Shown here: positions 9,640-22,100 of the stretch, in pieces | How positions within the stretch are numbered: the stretch's first letter is position 1 | How the letters are laid out: every line of letters begins with the position of its first letter | Assembly: GCA_023053545.1 (NCBI GenBank) | Contig: JAKZAN010000002.1 | Span: 5,316,375 to 5,380,374 of the forward strand | Length of the DNA stretch: 64,000 nucleotides | Direction: 5' to 3' | Source of the DNA: Lepidurus packardi | Lineage: Eukaryota; Arthropoda; Branchiopoda; Notostraca; Triopsidae | Made by a program: the position numbers and the translations under genes | Notes under the pieces: generated by a model | Seen by the model: only the letters and a program-made list of their open reading frames with translations | Databases searched by the model: none | What the model was told of the DNA's origin: nothing

Positions 9640-12600
9640 AATGCTTTGAAAATCACAATGCCCCTTGCACAGAAAGTAACAACAATGCTGTTATTACTTT
9701 CTGGAGCCAGTCCAGCTAATGAAATCCATTCGGTAACGAAAATCTCGCCAATGTGTAGAAACTCGGTATGTAGAGACTGTTCAAGATGGTAAGATGGTAA
9801 TCTTGCCGTATCTTTAGAGTCCAGGGCAGTGCTCTAGCGAGGGAAAGTAAATAGGAAAGTCAGCGTTTGTGGAATATATCCAAAAAATACCTTTCTATTT
9901 CCTAGAAGTTGTAGGACTAGGCGGTTATGTAATTTCCCCGGTAGCTTTAATACTAGTCCGTTCTTTCAAATCGTGGCCAGGATCTTGTTGGTTTTGTAAA
10001 ATTCACAAATGCCATGGGATCATGTAGAACGAACTCTGCTTGGAAAAATGAAATGTTATTTGCTAAATCGACCTGTGTTGCTTAACATAAAGAAGGAAAA
10101 TTACTAGGCGCAGGGGTCTATGTCCACCAGCCATGCCACCATGCGGTCGTTTGTTTAGAGACTCTATTGATACTTGGGTCCTTGTCACTTTTCATTTGCT
10201 CAATAGAAACTTTGTTGGTATTCTCAGCAGTGGACACAATCTTGAGTAGCCAAGCAGAACTGAAGTGCCGAAACATGCCATGACTTAGCTTAGTAACCAT
10301 TGTCAACATTCCGATTATCTGCTTGGTAAAGAAAAACGGTAAAGTTTCATTTCTACTGGGGCGCAAAACAGGACAACAGGAAAATTAGGAATCAAATTTT
10401 AGAAAAGTTGCACCCAATCTATGATACACAAAAATTATTCAACACGTTTTGGGTTAAGATCAGTCAATTTAAGTTCAGAAATTCTTACTGGATTCTCGGT
10501 AACGTTACACTTTCGAAAGATACTCGTCTACAGTACAGTACAGTACAGTACACTTGTTTGCAAAATTTTTCAGACTATGACAAAGTTTAGTTCATGTCCA
10601 GAAGGCGGATGGCAACACTCCGCAATGGCTTCGAACTATCCTATTAGAAATCTCGGCTCCATATTGGATGCTCCTTGTTTCGGATGCAAGATGCTTTAGC
10701 TGGTGTGCAGTACTGTCACTAGATAGCTCATGCGGCGTCTGTTCTAACAAATCGCTTACATGTAGGATGTCAAGGCAAAGCGATAATCTTCGCTTTATTC
10801 AAACAAGTGCTGCAATTTTAAACAAATGCAAAACAATACGACATTTAAACTACCTGATATTGCAGATCCATAACCACTTCCATATTTAAGACAGTTTCCC
10901 TATCGATCTTGGCAGCGTATACAAGAGCTGTTCGGGGCTTAGACAACTCGCGGGCTTGTGCTGGCAGTGGAAACACAGCCTAGGTTTGGTTGAGTTAGGA
11001 TAGATTAGGTTTAGATAGTTTAGATTAGGTTATTAAGTTAGGCTAGCTTAGGTTAGCTGAGATTGTTGTTGTTGTTGTTGGACTGTTTTTAGTCAAAAAC
11101 TGTGCCATCTAACGGGCACATTATGGACTACTTCTGTCCATTCTTTTTATAAGATTATTTCTTAAACAAACTTTCATTTGTTCTTATTATTGGTCTTGAT
11201 CTTTCTATTGATCTTATTATTATCTTATATATTAGCTGAGATTAGATTAGGTTAACAATTCTAGATCGTTTGGAACAGTATCACTAGATGGCCTTCGTTG
11301 CGTTTTCGAGATCCCTTTATTGGAGCAGTTTCAAAAAGGAGCAGGTGCGAAACTAGTTGAACGTTATAAGTGGTATTTAAACATCCATATCCTATAAGGA
11401 ATAATACTGAGGAAAATGGGTTTAAAACTGTTGACAAATGAAGCAAAGTGGTGAAGCAAAGAAGGTAGGAAAGCTGCATCACAGTAGAAACACAATGCGA
11501 AGCTTTCACTCGAAGAAGCTGTCATGTGACAGGTGATTCACTTTGAGGAGTTCCCGAAGCACCTTTCCTTGTCTTCTAAGAAATAATTGGCATTAAGGGT
11601 TTACAATCGAAGTTTTTTCTTTTCTTAAAAAAAAGTCAAGTAAAGCAAATGAAAAACATAATACAAAAGGTAAAAGGGGAAAATATCATAAAAAAAACTA
11701 CAAAAAGAAACAAAACGAGCCCATCAAGAAGCTTGGGGGATGTCAATTTGAAGTGGTTCTTACCCGAAGAGTTTCCCATGGCAACCAAAGAAAAGCAAGA
11801 CGCCTAATGAGCTCTCGCTTGACAGAACTCTGTTAGCGTCGACTTTGAAAGCCTCCCCCAATTCCAAAAGCTTCTATTGATCTTCTATTCGCCCAAAGAA
11901 AAAAAAAAGCTCCAAGAAGAGAGAAGTCTCGGTTCAATGTTGTCCTCCGCAAAACAAACCCTCTCATACTGTAAAGAAAATAAAACAAAATGCACCAATT
12001 AAACCCTATGAAATACACTCGAATCACAGTATAAAGGTTTTCACAGGTCACGCATGATTAAGACGACTTTCTCGGTCCCCAGAGTAAATTAAGGGAAAAG
12101 CCCAGAATATCAAAGGGTACATTCGCAAACCTCTTAGTGCAGTTCAAAAAAGGTCCTGACGGTTTACAAAGCGCGCAATTTAAATCTATTGCTTTACAAC
12201 GTTTTAGCGGAAAAGAAAAGGTTCATTAACGAGATCAAAACACAACACATATAGTCATTATAGACTATTTCGCGTTACCCAGGTTGCACCACTAGGTGGC
12301 AGTCCATTTTCGAACACCTTTATCTTGTGACTCGAATACTGTATAAACATAAATAAAAGATATGAAATGGACAAAACAAAAACATGAAATATACTCAGTG
12401 TCACGCCTCCAAGCCTAGGTCCGCTATTTACAATAAAAAAGAAAGAAAGAAAACCTATGAAACAAACTCAAATATTGTATATACAATAAATTAAAGGATA
12501 CAAAATGTCTGAACTAAAAGAAATACCGAAAAGAAATTCAGGGAATATTATAAACCTTAAAATAATTGTAAAGAAAATAGCTTGATTACCAATGCAAAAG

Positions 12601-14330
12601 CTCACCTTTCCCATGCTCTTTTCTACCTTTATTAGAGACTCACCGAAACAAAAGGGCAAAACCTTGTCAGTAGCTGTTGTCGCTCAAAGAAACGCTAGTT
12701 TTCCTTTTCCTTCCATTATGCCAAGTTAGAAAATTACCTGTCTTCATTAGAAGAACCGGTGTCTAGCTAATACATCACAAGATCCTCTCAAACCAAAACA
12801 AAACAGAAAAAAATAAGATGAAAATGACCTTAGATATCACGAGGTTTTCTCGAGGAAGATGACCGGAAGCCGTAAAGTTTTAACATAGCAAAAAAAAGGG
12901 GGGGCATGTTGTCTCTTGGATGGATCCAATGGTTGGAGCTGAAGAGAGATTTGCTGGGAGAGTCTGTGAAGTCCCTTCATTAGCCCCAACCGAAAGAAAT
13001 CTGGTCGTTTTTTTAAGCGTCCTCTCTTATTTTCTTTTTTCTTTTTTTTCCGGGAGAAGTTGGTAGATATCCCGCTACTTAATATACAGGAGCCCAGGCT
13101 CATTTTCAATAAGGAAGGCGAAGAAAGACAAGCTCATAAAACACACAGGACTCTCTTACTTGGGCTTGGAAAAAAAATAAAATAAAAAAAATAGGAAATA
13201 AATAAAATAAAACAGAAAATTCAAGTTAAAAAGAAGTGATGAGAATCTTTTTGTTTTTCTGGCTTTAGAAGCAGCCAACCAGCGAAAAGTAATGACCCTA
13301 CCTGAGTTTTCCCAAGTGAGGACTCCTATGGAGCCAATTTGCAAGGCAAGGATTTAATGAGTGTCTCCCCACACAACATAAACACAAAACTACTAACCCC
13401 CCCTCCCCCCCCCCAAGTTCCTCTTTTCTAGCTCTGGTCAGTTTGGCGTTGAATCCTCATGAATAATACAACAGTGCCAGTACCACCAACAAACAGTCTC
13501 GGTTAGTCTTTTATAACGCCCTTATAAAAGCAATCCCTCTATGTTTTTACAGAAGTTTGTTTCTTTGTTTTTTGCCTCGTTGGGCAAAAGAGTGTAGAGA
13601 CTGTTTGTTTTTTTGCCTCGTTTGGCAAAAGAGTGTAGAGACTGAATGTACGGTGTACGGGCACGGACTTTTCCCAGGACTATTATCTGAGCGTAATAGA
13701 CTTGCTCATTGGGCATGTAAGTGGCCGTAGACGGATAAGAGGAGTTGGTAGAGTTGGTATATAGAGTGTGGGTGAGTTAGGCAAGGGTCTTATAAGTACT
13801 TTACATCATTCTGCTTGACTAAAAGTCCCCCCCCCCCCGTTCCTCTTAACTTTATATCCCGAACGTTTCTGGTATATAGAACTTGGAAGTGTGTTAGAGG
13901 CTTGATCTCCCTTTTCCACCGTCCCAACATTATTCTTGTCCGTTATGGTGTCCATCATTAGTGGCGTGGGGAACACGAGCGCGGAATTCAGCACGTGCCT
14001 CACACATGGCTCAGCCAACAATCCGGCTTGGACCACGGGGGGTGGGCAAAAAGCGTATTGTCAAGGCTTTTGGGAAGAAGAAGAAGCGAGTCCACGCCAT
14101 AAGAGAGATGCTATGGGGTTTGAAAAAATCCTCCATTTCTGCTTTCGAATGCATGCTGCATATAATAGTCTGAGTTTTGGAGTGCAGAGAGAAAGAGAAC
14201 AGAGATTCTTGCATGGCCTAATATCACGTAGAGAGGGGTTTGAATTCTATCCTACATGTAGAGTATCAGAACAAAACTGAGGTATAGATGAAGCTTTCTT
14301 AACTCTGAGATGCTGCACTTTTTTCCCTTT
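9640..14330. other. gene-poor region
   Basis: I see no supportable gene. Present are a (GTACA)n microsatellite near 10531-10552, degenerate TTAGG strings at 10981-11060, a (GTT)n run near 11065-11080, and a CTCF-like motif CCACTAGGTGGCAG at 12289-12302. There are AT-rich stretches and C-homopolymers at 13397-13414 and 13828-13838. A local duplication near 13550-13640 repeats GTTTTTTGCCTCGTT and GGCAAAAGAGTGTAGAGACTG. The minus-strand frame at 10118-10366 and the pair of opposed frames at 13936-14280 show no domain and no splice partners. Confidence 0.5.
12289..12302 (+). promoter_or_regulatory. CTCF-like motif
   Basis: CCACTAGGTGGCAG is a near-ideal match to the animal CTCF core consensus. 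It lies about 3.9 kb downstream of the stop codon of the first apterous-type gene, where an insulator would be plausible. Only the motif itself is observed. Confidence 0.4.
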
Positions 14331-14940
14331 TCTAACATTGTGTTTACTGTATTTCATTGCTGTATTCTACATTGTGAAGTTTTATTTTAATTTTACAATC
14401 GTTCTGGTTTCTTTGGATCCTTGTTGGCAACATTATACTGATAGAGACGAAATTTTCTGGGATTTTTTCCGAGTAGCAGTTCACGAGTTAAGGGTCTCCA
14501 AACTTCTGGCCATGACGGCACGAACGTGTCGTTGCGGGGCTAATGGCGCTAGTGTACCACGGTTATTGTTTACTTCAGTGCTTAAATCAATAAGAGAAAA
14601 CGGCTCGGATTATGATGGATCCTTGTTGTCGACATTGTTCTAATGACAACGTATTATTTTTTTTAATTTCCGAGTAGCAGTTCACGAGTTATGGGTCTTC
14701 AAACTTCTGTTCATGACGACACGAACGTGTCGTGGCGTGCCTTACCGTGTAAATTGCTGTTTACCACGGTTACTGTGTACTTCCAGGCTTGAATTAATAA
14801 CCAAAAGCTCTCCTAATGGCCTAGATGCTGATACATCTATGTAATCCAAGCCGCGTGATCCTATCTTTGAAAATTTCTTTCTTTATTAGCTTAATTTACT
14901 TCTTCATGCATAATGGAAAGAAATTACAAGAAAATGCATT
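14331..14940 (+). repeat. dispersed repeat, long copy 1
   Basis: This ~610-bp element begins TCTAACATTGTGTTTACTG and ends near AAAATGCATT. A nearly identical copy, differing by scattered substitutions and small indels, lies at 46300-46902. Each copy contains the same core twice (here near 14475-14560 and 14680-14760), with CAGTTCACGAGTTA, CAAACTTCTG and CATGACG followed by CACGAACGTGTCG. The open frame of about 100 codons inside it (MTARTCRCGANGASVPRLL) is kept in both copies but has no recognisable domain. No terminal inverted repeats or target-site duplication are obvious. Confidence 0.8.
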
Positions 14941-16175
14941 ACGCACTAGGTTCTCAATCTTCTTTTACGAAGATAACCTTCGTTTTGGTGGCTAGTTACC
15001 TTTAATTTAGAAAAAATCAAGGTGTAATAACAAAAGGTTCAAGAATTTGTGAAAATTTGTAGAGTGGGATTCTATTTATTTTGAAAGGTTAAATTTAACT
15101 TGGGAGATAAAAAGGAAGGGGGAGGGTTGTGGAGTACCTAGTATTGGACCTAAAAAGAAAAAAAAGGAAGGATTCCCGAGTTGGAAAGTTGAGAGTGAAG
15201 ACACACGTCAAGTCACGCGACCTGCAGTCTGTACGCCGGATGCTATATTAGCCTCATTAGTGAAAAAACAGGACCTTGCACAGGGAACAAAAGCGCTTCG
15301 GATTTCCGACTTGCTTTCCGGAGATGCCTATTTAATACGCAGTCATCTCTGATTTCACTCAATACTTTCTGCTGGAAGCTGACGTACAGTACATTTACAA
15401 GCCTCTTTTTCGGTTTTTAAGCTGAAAAGAGCACAGAAAACAAAAAACTCCGAGCACCAAGAATAAAAAGAAAATAAAGAAAAACTAGTTTAAGAGGATC
15501 GAATTACTTTTGTATACATACACAGAACAAATTAGACTTGAAAACTACAGAAACAAGGGACATTAGCATCTACATGTGTCTAGTTAGGAACTTTTGCTTG
15601 GCGGCTGGCAAGATCATTTTTTTTCTTGTTATTCTTTGCAAAAAAAAATAAATAAAAAATTCTTCACATAGGACAAGTTGAACTACTGCTAACTGTGTAA
15701 CGGGTGCTTAACGCATGTATAACTTGACAAAGCAAAGCCACTCTTGTTTTTTCTGTGCGGCACAAATTTTGATAAATACACAAAAAAACATTTTCTTTTC
15801 CAAAAAAAAATCGTCGTTTGGCAGGTTTTCCTGGTTTGGTTGTGTTCATTTCCGAGCTTAATAATAAATCACAGCAGAATGGGAAATAATTGCACAAAAA
15901 GCACTGTTCAATAAAGGGGCAAGGCAAAGGTTATGTACATGGTACTATAAAGCAATATTTCTAAAGCAATATTTTGGAAATCTACCAAAAAAACGACACA
16001 TGTCTTTCAGAGTGGGCGTGGTGCAGCAAAATGTCGCCTTTTGCTTTTTTTTTATCGTCATTCGGGACTGTCCGGTAGCATTTTCTTTGTTTTTTCTTTT
16101 CAATCAACGGCACTTAATATCGAATCTTAATTTCTTTACAGTATTGGAGGTGTTTTTTTTATATATATTTCATTG
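14941..16175. other. 3' flank of first apterous-type gene
   Basis: AT-rich sequence downstream, on the minus strand, of the first apterous-type stop codon; it probably contains its 3' untranslated region. Minus-strand AATAAA would read TTTATT on the plus strand, and one such hexamer lies near 15075, about 1.1 kb beyond the stop. I cannot decide the true polyadenylation site. No other gene is seen. Confidence 0.4.
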
Positions 16176-19100
16176 TTAATAAAGATCGCTGAAAACCAAT
16201 CCGGATCCTGGATCCGATTCGCTACCGCTCATCGGATGCAATCCCGCACTTCCAGGAGGTGTTAAATCGCCCATGGATGCACTGCCCACTCCTGATAAAG
16301 AGGCGTGGCCTCTATCGTTCCCGCCTTTATCCATCCCGCCCATCGTACCGGAAGTTGATCCGTCTTGCTGCCGCATCATATTACGGCGCCACTTAGCCCG
16401 AGCATTCTGAAACCAAACCTGCAGAAAAATGGTCTCAAGATCAGAGCAATAAAAAAGAAGAGCGCGGGTTAATATTCTGGCATGCAAAATCTTCTTTGAG
16501 TTGTAATTTAACTTTTCCCTACACTTTTTTGTTTGATTCAACGAATGCGTTAATGCAATAATGAATGCTATTACCTGCAGAACTCGTTTGGAAAGCCCAG
16601 TTTTTTGGGCTAATTGCTTCAGATCCTTAGCGTCGGGATTCTGATTAATAGCAAAGTAGGACTTCATTGTTCGCAACTGATGATGCTAGCGGATTTTCAT
16701 AGAAAAAGAAAAAAAGAAAACACCAAAAAGGATGTACCGGCCGTTACTACAGGATAGCTATGATGTATTTTTTAAAATATTTTTTATTGATTTTCTTAAT
16801 ATTATTATTTAAAAAATTCAAAGAAAAACACCAAAAAAGATGTACCGGACTATACGATAGTATAGTACGATACTATTACTATAGGATAGCTATGATATAT
16901 TTTTTATTTTTTTTATTGATTTGCTTATTATTGTTATTCAAAAAAATAATTAAAAAAATGGAGAAAAAGGAAGGGTTAGTTACTTTGAAAGAGGTTCGCA
17001 TCCGTTTAGTTCGTTGGCTGTTCGTCATTGGGGTATTGGGAGCACCGGAAGTATCATACATGGAGTCTAAGGACGTCAAATCGCCGCCCGTCATCTCTGA
17101 GAAAATAATTAATATCATCAGTTTGAGCAGCCTTGGATTTTTGGCCTAGAAAGCTGTAAAGCCTCATAAACATCACAAAGAGGTTTATATCAACAAGTCC
17201 TCCCACTGAGGCGGTGGCTTTGAGTTAGCGAGAAACACGCATTCTCGCCACTGAATTTTCGCCTAACCTTTTTTTTCTTTTTCTGGGATCTTTTTTCATA
17301 GATAGGGGGGCTGGAGTCTCCTCTCTCTCTCTTGTCTCTCGGGGCACATACAACATTGACGAGGCCCATACGGTTCGCATAACAAGTCATTATTCCACCC
17401 CTTAAGACCAACCTACGTCGCCTAATGAGTATAAGAAGGGGTCTTTTCCAACACTCTTTTCAACTTTGGACATCGCCTACACTATTTAACTAGCAAACAC
17501 CTCTTTCGAACCCCCCCACAAGTAGTAAAATATACCGCTAAGTACAAAAGCGTTATCTCTGCATCTGGAAAAGTGGAAGTCTGCACCAGCAGCAGTAGTT
17601 GTAGGTGCATTAACGCAAGGTGAAAGCTAAAAGGCCAATACAGTACTGTATAGCATGGCGTCTTTGAGGACTCATCAAGATAAACGTTAATGGGGCAAGG
17701 AGGATCCTCATTAACCGAATCTTTTAGCTTATTGACTGTATTATTATTGTGCTTGAGACTCTTTTTCACTCCATAGAGAGAGTGAAGAGAGGGAGAGGCG
17801 TTTGTGCTTCTGTTGTTGGTATTAGAGCCGAAGAAGGTCTTGGTAACTGTACAGTACGTGTGTGGCATATTATTATTATTGGAGATGAGTTAAACAGATA
17901 CTGCGTCAGTTTCGCCGCAGACCCAAATCTAGATTCAACTCACACTCACCTTTTTGATAAGTGCACCTGAGGCTGCAGTGAAATCGGAGCTGATGAGCAC
18001 TTAACTAACCCTCGCCCAGCAACAACCCTTCAAGAGATACTCCATAGCAACGTAACCCTCACCCACCCCGACAACAGTATACTATACTGTACCTAACTTA
18101 CCAATCAAAATTGGTCCCCTAATGAGAAGCCCCGATTTCAGCCCGAACATTGTTATCTTAGATTGTCAGATAAAACTATTTTCTTGTACCACATTTTACG
18201 TTGGATCTTATGGTACTATACTTAGTCCAGCTACGTAAACTGAAGTTTTGTACACTGTGTTCGTACATTTCTATAGAAAAATATCACCTGAGTATAGTAC
18301 ACAATGTATAGAGAGAGAAGGTACAATAACGTATTATTATGTCCAAACAAAAAGCTACAAACGTTTTTCCCCAAAAATCCAAGTTTATAACCGCAGCAGT
18401 ACTTGTTCCTGCCTTAGCAATGGTGAAAATGACGCAACAGTGAATAACGAACAATTTATTCATTGTTAATTATTCATTGTTGAGTCACTTGCACCATTGC
18501 TAAGGTAGTTTCAAGTACTGTCAGAGTAGCGAACAAATGCGGCTCCGCGAAGCGGGACTCGTAGCGTTAGTCCGGCTTCGGCCTACTTTGTTCGATAAGC
18601 TTCTATTATGAACGGGATCCTATGCTAAACAAACAGTATAACTTTTCGCTTACATCTAATTAAGTATAATCCCCTTCATGTAGAAGACAATTAACTAAAT
18701 CAACAAGCAGGAACAAGTCTACGCTGCTACAGTAAAGGAATGTCCAGTTCTGTAAACTGAAGTTTCAGACACTTTTATACGAAAATATAATTTTTTAATT
18801 TAAGAGAAGTTTTGTGTCGTTATATCCAAACTAAACAGTACCAACGTTTTCCGTAAAGTCAAGCCTATAAACACAGCAGTACTCGAACCCGCCTTAGCAA
18901 TGGTGCAAATGACGCAACAGTAAATAATGAACAATGAATACAGAGTAGCGAACAATTGCGGCTCCCAAGCCGGACTCGTCGCTTAAGTCCGGCTTCGCCC
19001 TAGTTCGTTCGATAAGCTTTCGTTTTGAACGGGATCTTATACTAAAAGAGCAATTTAACTTTTCATTTAAATCTAAATGAAGTGTAATAAACTTTTATAG

Positions 19101-22100
19101 AAGCTAATGAACGAAACCAAACTAGGAACAAGCCTCCGCTGCTAAAGTAAAGGGAAAAATCTCTGTGAAGGGAATTGACTTAACTTATGTCGTAGGGTGG
19201 AAGGTTAATTTCTGGGCGACAGTTTGGAGCCTGGTGAGAGGAGGCTTGATTGGGTTTCAATTGTGTCCGCCAGGCCCAGGATTTTGGATTTTGGTCTAAT
19301 ATAACCGAGTGTCATGTAGTACTGTACTATAGACAGAAGTTTGGGTTATTTTAAAATTAGGAAAGCATGTTGGGTGAAAATGGTGAGAAAATGTGCCGAA
19401 AACATAGGAGTTGGCGCGGGTCTTTTGCGGCGTAGAAAAAGCTGCAGGAGTTTCCGTACTCAAATTACGGGTCTTTAAGTCCTTACAAAGTTGACAAGAA
19501 CCGAGGGAGGGCTTTTGGCAAGTTTCAAGCGCCATATTTACATAAAGACTGTAAGCTTAAAGCTAAGCTACACACCGGCCGGCTGACTATGTGGTACTTG
19601 TCAATCATCTCGAGCAGCTTTCCTCGAGCACGAGTCTGCTCCAACGCAAAACATAGGCTAGCCAAGGGCGAAGCCCCGAAGTTACATGCAACGCATACAT
19701 ACACCAGCATCCAACATCCACAAAAAAAAATTATAAAAAAGTTGCAAAAAAAAAGACAGCCATGCCTGAAACAGCTAAGAGACGCGGTATCAATTTCCAT
19801 CTGGGTTAAGTTTCCAAAGCGAGGGAACCTACCCATTAGTGAGTTTTGACAGGCTAACAAAGTTTTCAGTTCGCAGTAGCGCCCAGGAATCAACTATCGC
19901 AACCTGAAATCTTGAAAGTCGTGCGGTATTACAGGTAGACGGATATTCATTGCTGAGGGGGGATAAGCCCCTTAAGGGGGTAAAAAGGGGGTTGCGGGTT
20001 TCTAAGCGAAAGTACCCCTTTAAGAAAGGGGTACTTTCGCTTACGAACATCCAAAACTTGGTAACCTTTGTGCTCACTATGGCAAAAGTTCGTTGTGCAA
20101 GAGTGTAAACAGTGTCTGATGATCCAGACGACTTTCGGGTGCTCTGGCTGCTTGTTAAGAAGTTTTTGGGATGCGAAATTGTCCGGAGACAGGTTGGTGA
20201 CGGATTGCAGGACGCCCCGTCGCAAGGCACAAGACAGCCATGCACTCCGTCACCACAAACTGTCATCTCTACTGTCACCAAGAGCCGTTTAGAAAACTCA
20301 CACGTTCTCCCTCATTAGATCAGCGAGCAGAAAATAGCTCATCAAGCGAGCTGAGCGAGATTTTTTACATGTCTTCCGTGCACGGTATCAACCCTTCCGC
20401 TCCATTTCCCTGTCTTTCCCTCCAAATAAACGTTACGTTTACGACTTGTGTCTAATGAGGACTATAAGATGAGAGATGTCAATGAAAGACGGTGTTAACC
20501 CTTTCAGAGCCCCTGTAACTCCCTGTACCCCCACCACCCTTTAAGGGAGTCCTGCTCTTCATCAACTTAAGATAAATCCCTAGGAGACTTTGTGTTGTAC
20601 GGAAATATGCCAAAACTTTCTGGGCCCAGATTCCAGTACTCACCCATAGGTCCTCCGCTGATGGATCGCAAGCCGGAAGGAGTCATGTTAGGGTCCATGG
20701 GCACTTGTATCTTGCGTTTTCGCGGTCGACCCTTCTGAGTTGTGGCTACTCCCGAAAAATAGCCCCCAGTGGGTAATCCGCGGAATTCGGAAAGCGAGGG
20801 GCCTCGTCCGCCTCCGCCACCGCCGTAATGGGACGCACTACTCAAACCCTGGGCTGTTAAGGGTTGTGCAGGATCGCCGGGATGATGTGGGCCCATGCCG
20901 AGATTAGGCAGCGAACCGAAATGGGGGCCTAACCCTAACGGGAGTAAGGTCGGCGGCACGTCGCCTCCGTCACCAGCTTCCATTGCGGTTTGCAACATTT
21001 CGTAATGAAGGCGACAATAGACAACCCCATCTCGCATTCCAAAGATGTCACCCTTGGCCAACGGCTTAAGAAATTTGGGTCAATATATAAACAAATGTCA
21101 ATAAATCATCTAGTTAATTACTCTTTGACTCAGACATGGGTACACACAGTAAGTACATGTTTGGTAGATAAAGTAGATTTAAAAGTTTGGATAGAAATGG
21201 AAATGGATCTACCTGGTTACAAGCAGCACAAGTGAAACAAGCCAGATGGAAGACTGCGTCTCGTGCTCGCATTACTAACTCGTTTGAACCTAATGGTAAA
21301 CTACATCGGTTGCATCTCCTTACCCCAAACAATCTAAATTGAAACGTAAAAGAAGTGAACAATAAGCAAATAATGTTCTCTTACAACAAAAGAGCACAAA
21401 ACCTAAAGAAAGCAAAAAAGGCTTTACATGGTTGGATTGCTTATGGGAGTCAGGCATGTCAGATGCAACTGTGCTTTCGTTTGGAGTAGCCATCAGCAAT
21501 GGGAGGGAAAACCCTGGCAAAAGCATGCCAGGTGTGTGCTTTTGGGAACAACAGTGAATAGTGCAACAGTGAAAAGTCCGGAGTAAAATACTGTTTCACG
21601 GAAGGAATGGGGAAAACGAAGGGCTTAGCTTAGCTTACAAGGTAGCATGTGCTTTTTGGCCGTAAACGAAGCTAATTACTATATCATGCATAATACAAAC
21701 GACACTTGTCATATTTGCCCAACACCTGTGCTGGGTAAGAATTCCGTATTCCATGCAAACTGGATGAAGGTATTGTACTACCCTACAAGCTATACCCCCT
21801 CCACCGGAGCTGAAGCTACATAAATACATAAATTAATGAATCAAATAAAGAAAAGAAAAGAAAATCTTATACACATTAAACGGATAAGGACTTTGCTCCA
21901 AATTTTTAGCCAATTTAAAACCGTTTGAAAGTTTACAGTTCAGAAAAGGCGGAAGCGCGGCGTTGAATGTGAGAAAAACGAGAATCTATCGGTTTGGAAC
22001 AAGCTTCCGGTCTTATCTGTCCAAATTACTCCCCCTTGCCCTTTCTCGCGCTTACATATGCATACATCATGCACTGTACTGTACTAAAATAATGGTTTGT

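Noticed and set aside
14338-14643. Protein gene inside the dispersed repeat
   Set aside because: The frame is shared by the second long copy only because the DNA is nearly identical; no domain, and the short copies do not keep it.
16760-17149. 129-codon plus-strand open frame
   Set aside because: It lies antisense across the first homeodomain exon of apterous paralog 1 and its hydrophobic content comes from the reverse reading of an AT-rich intron.
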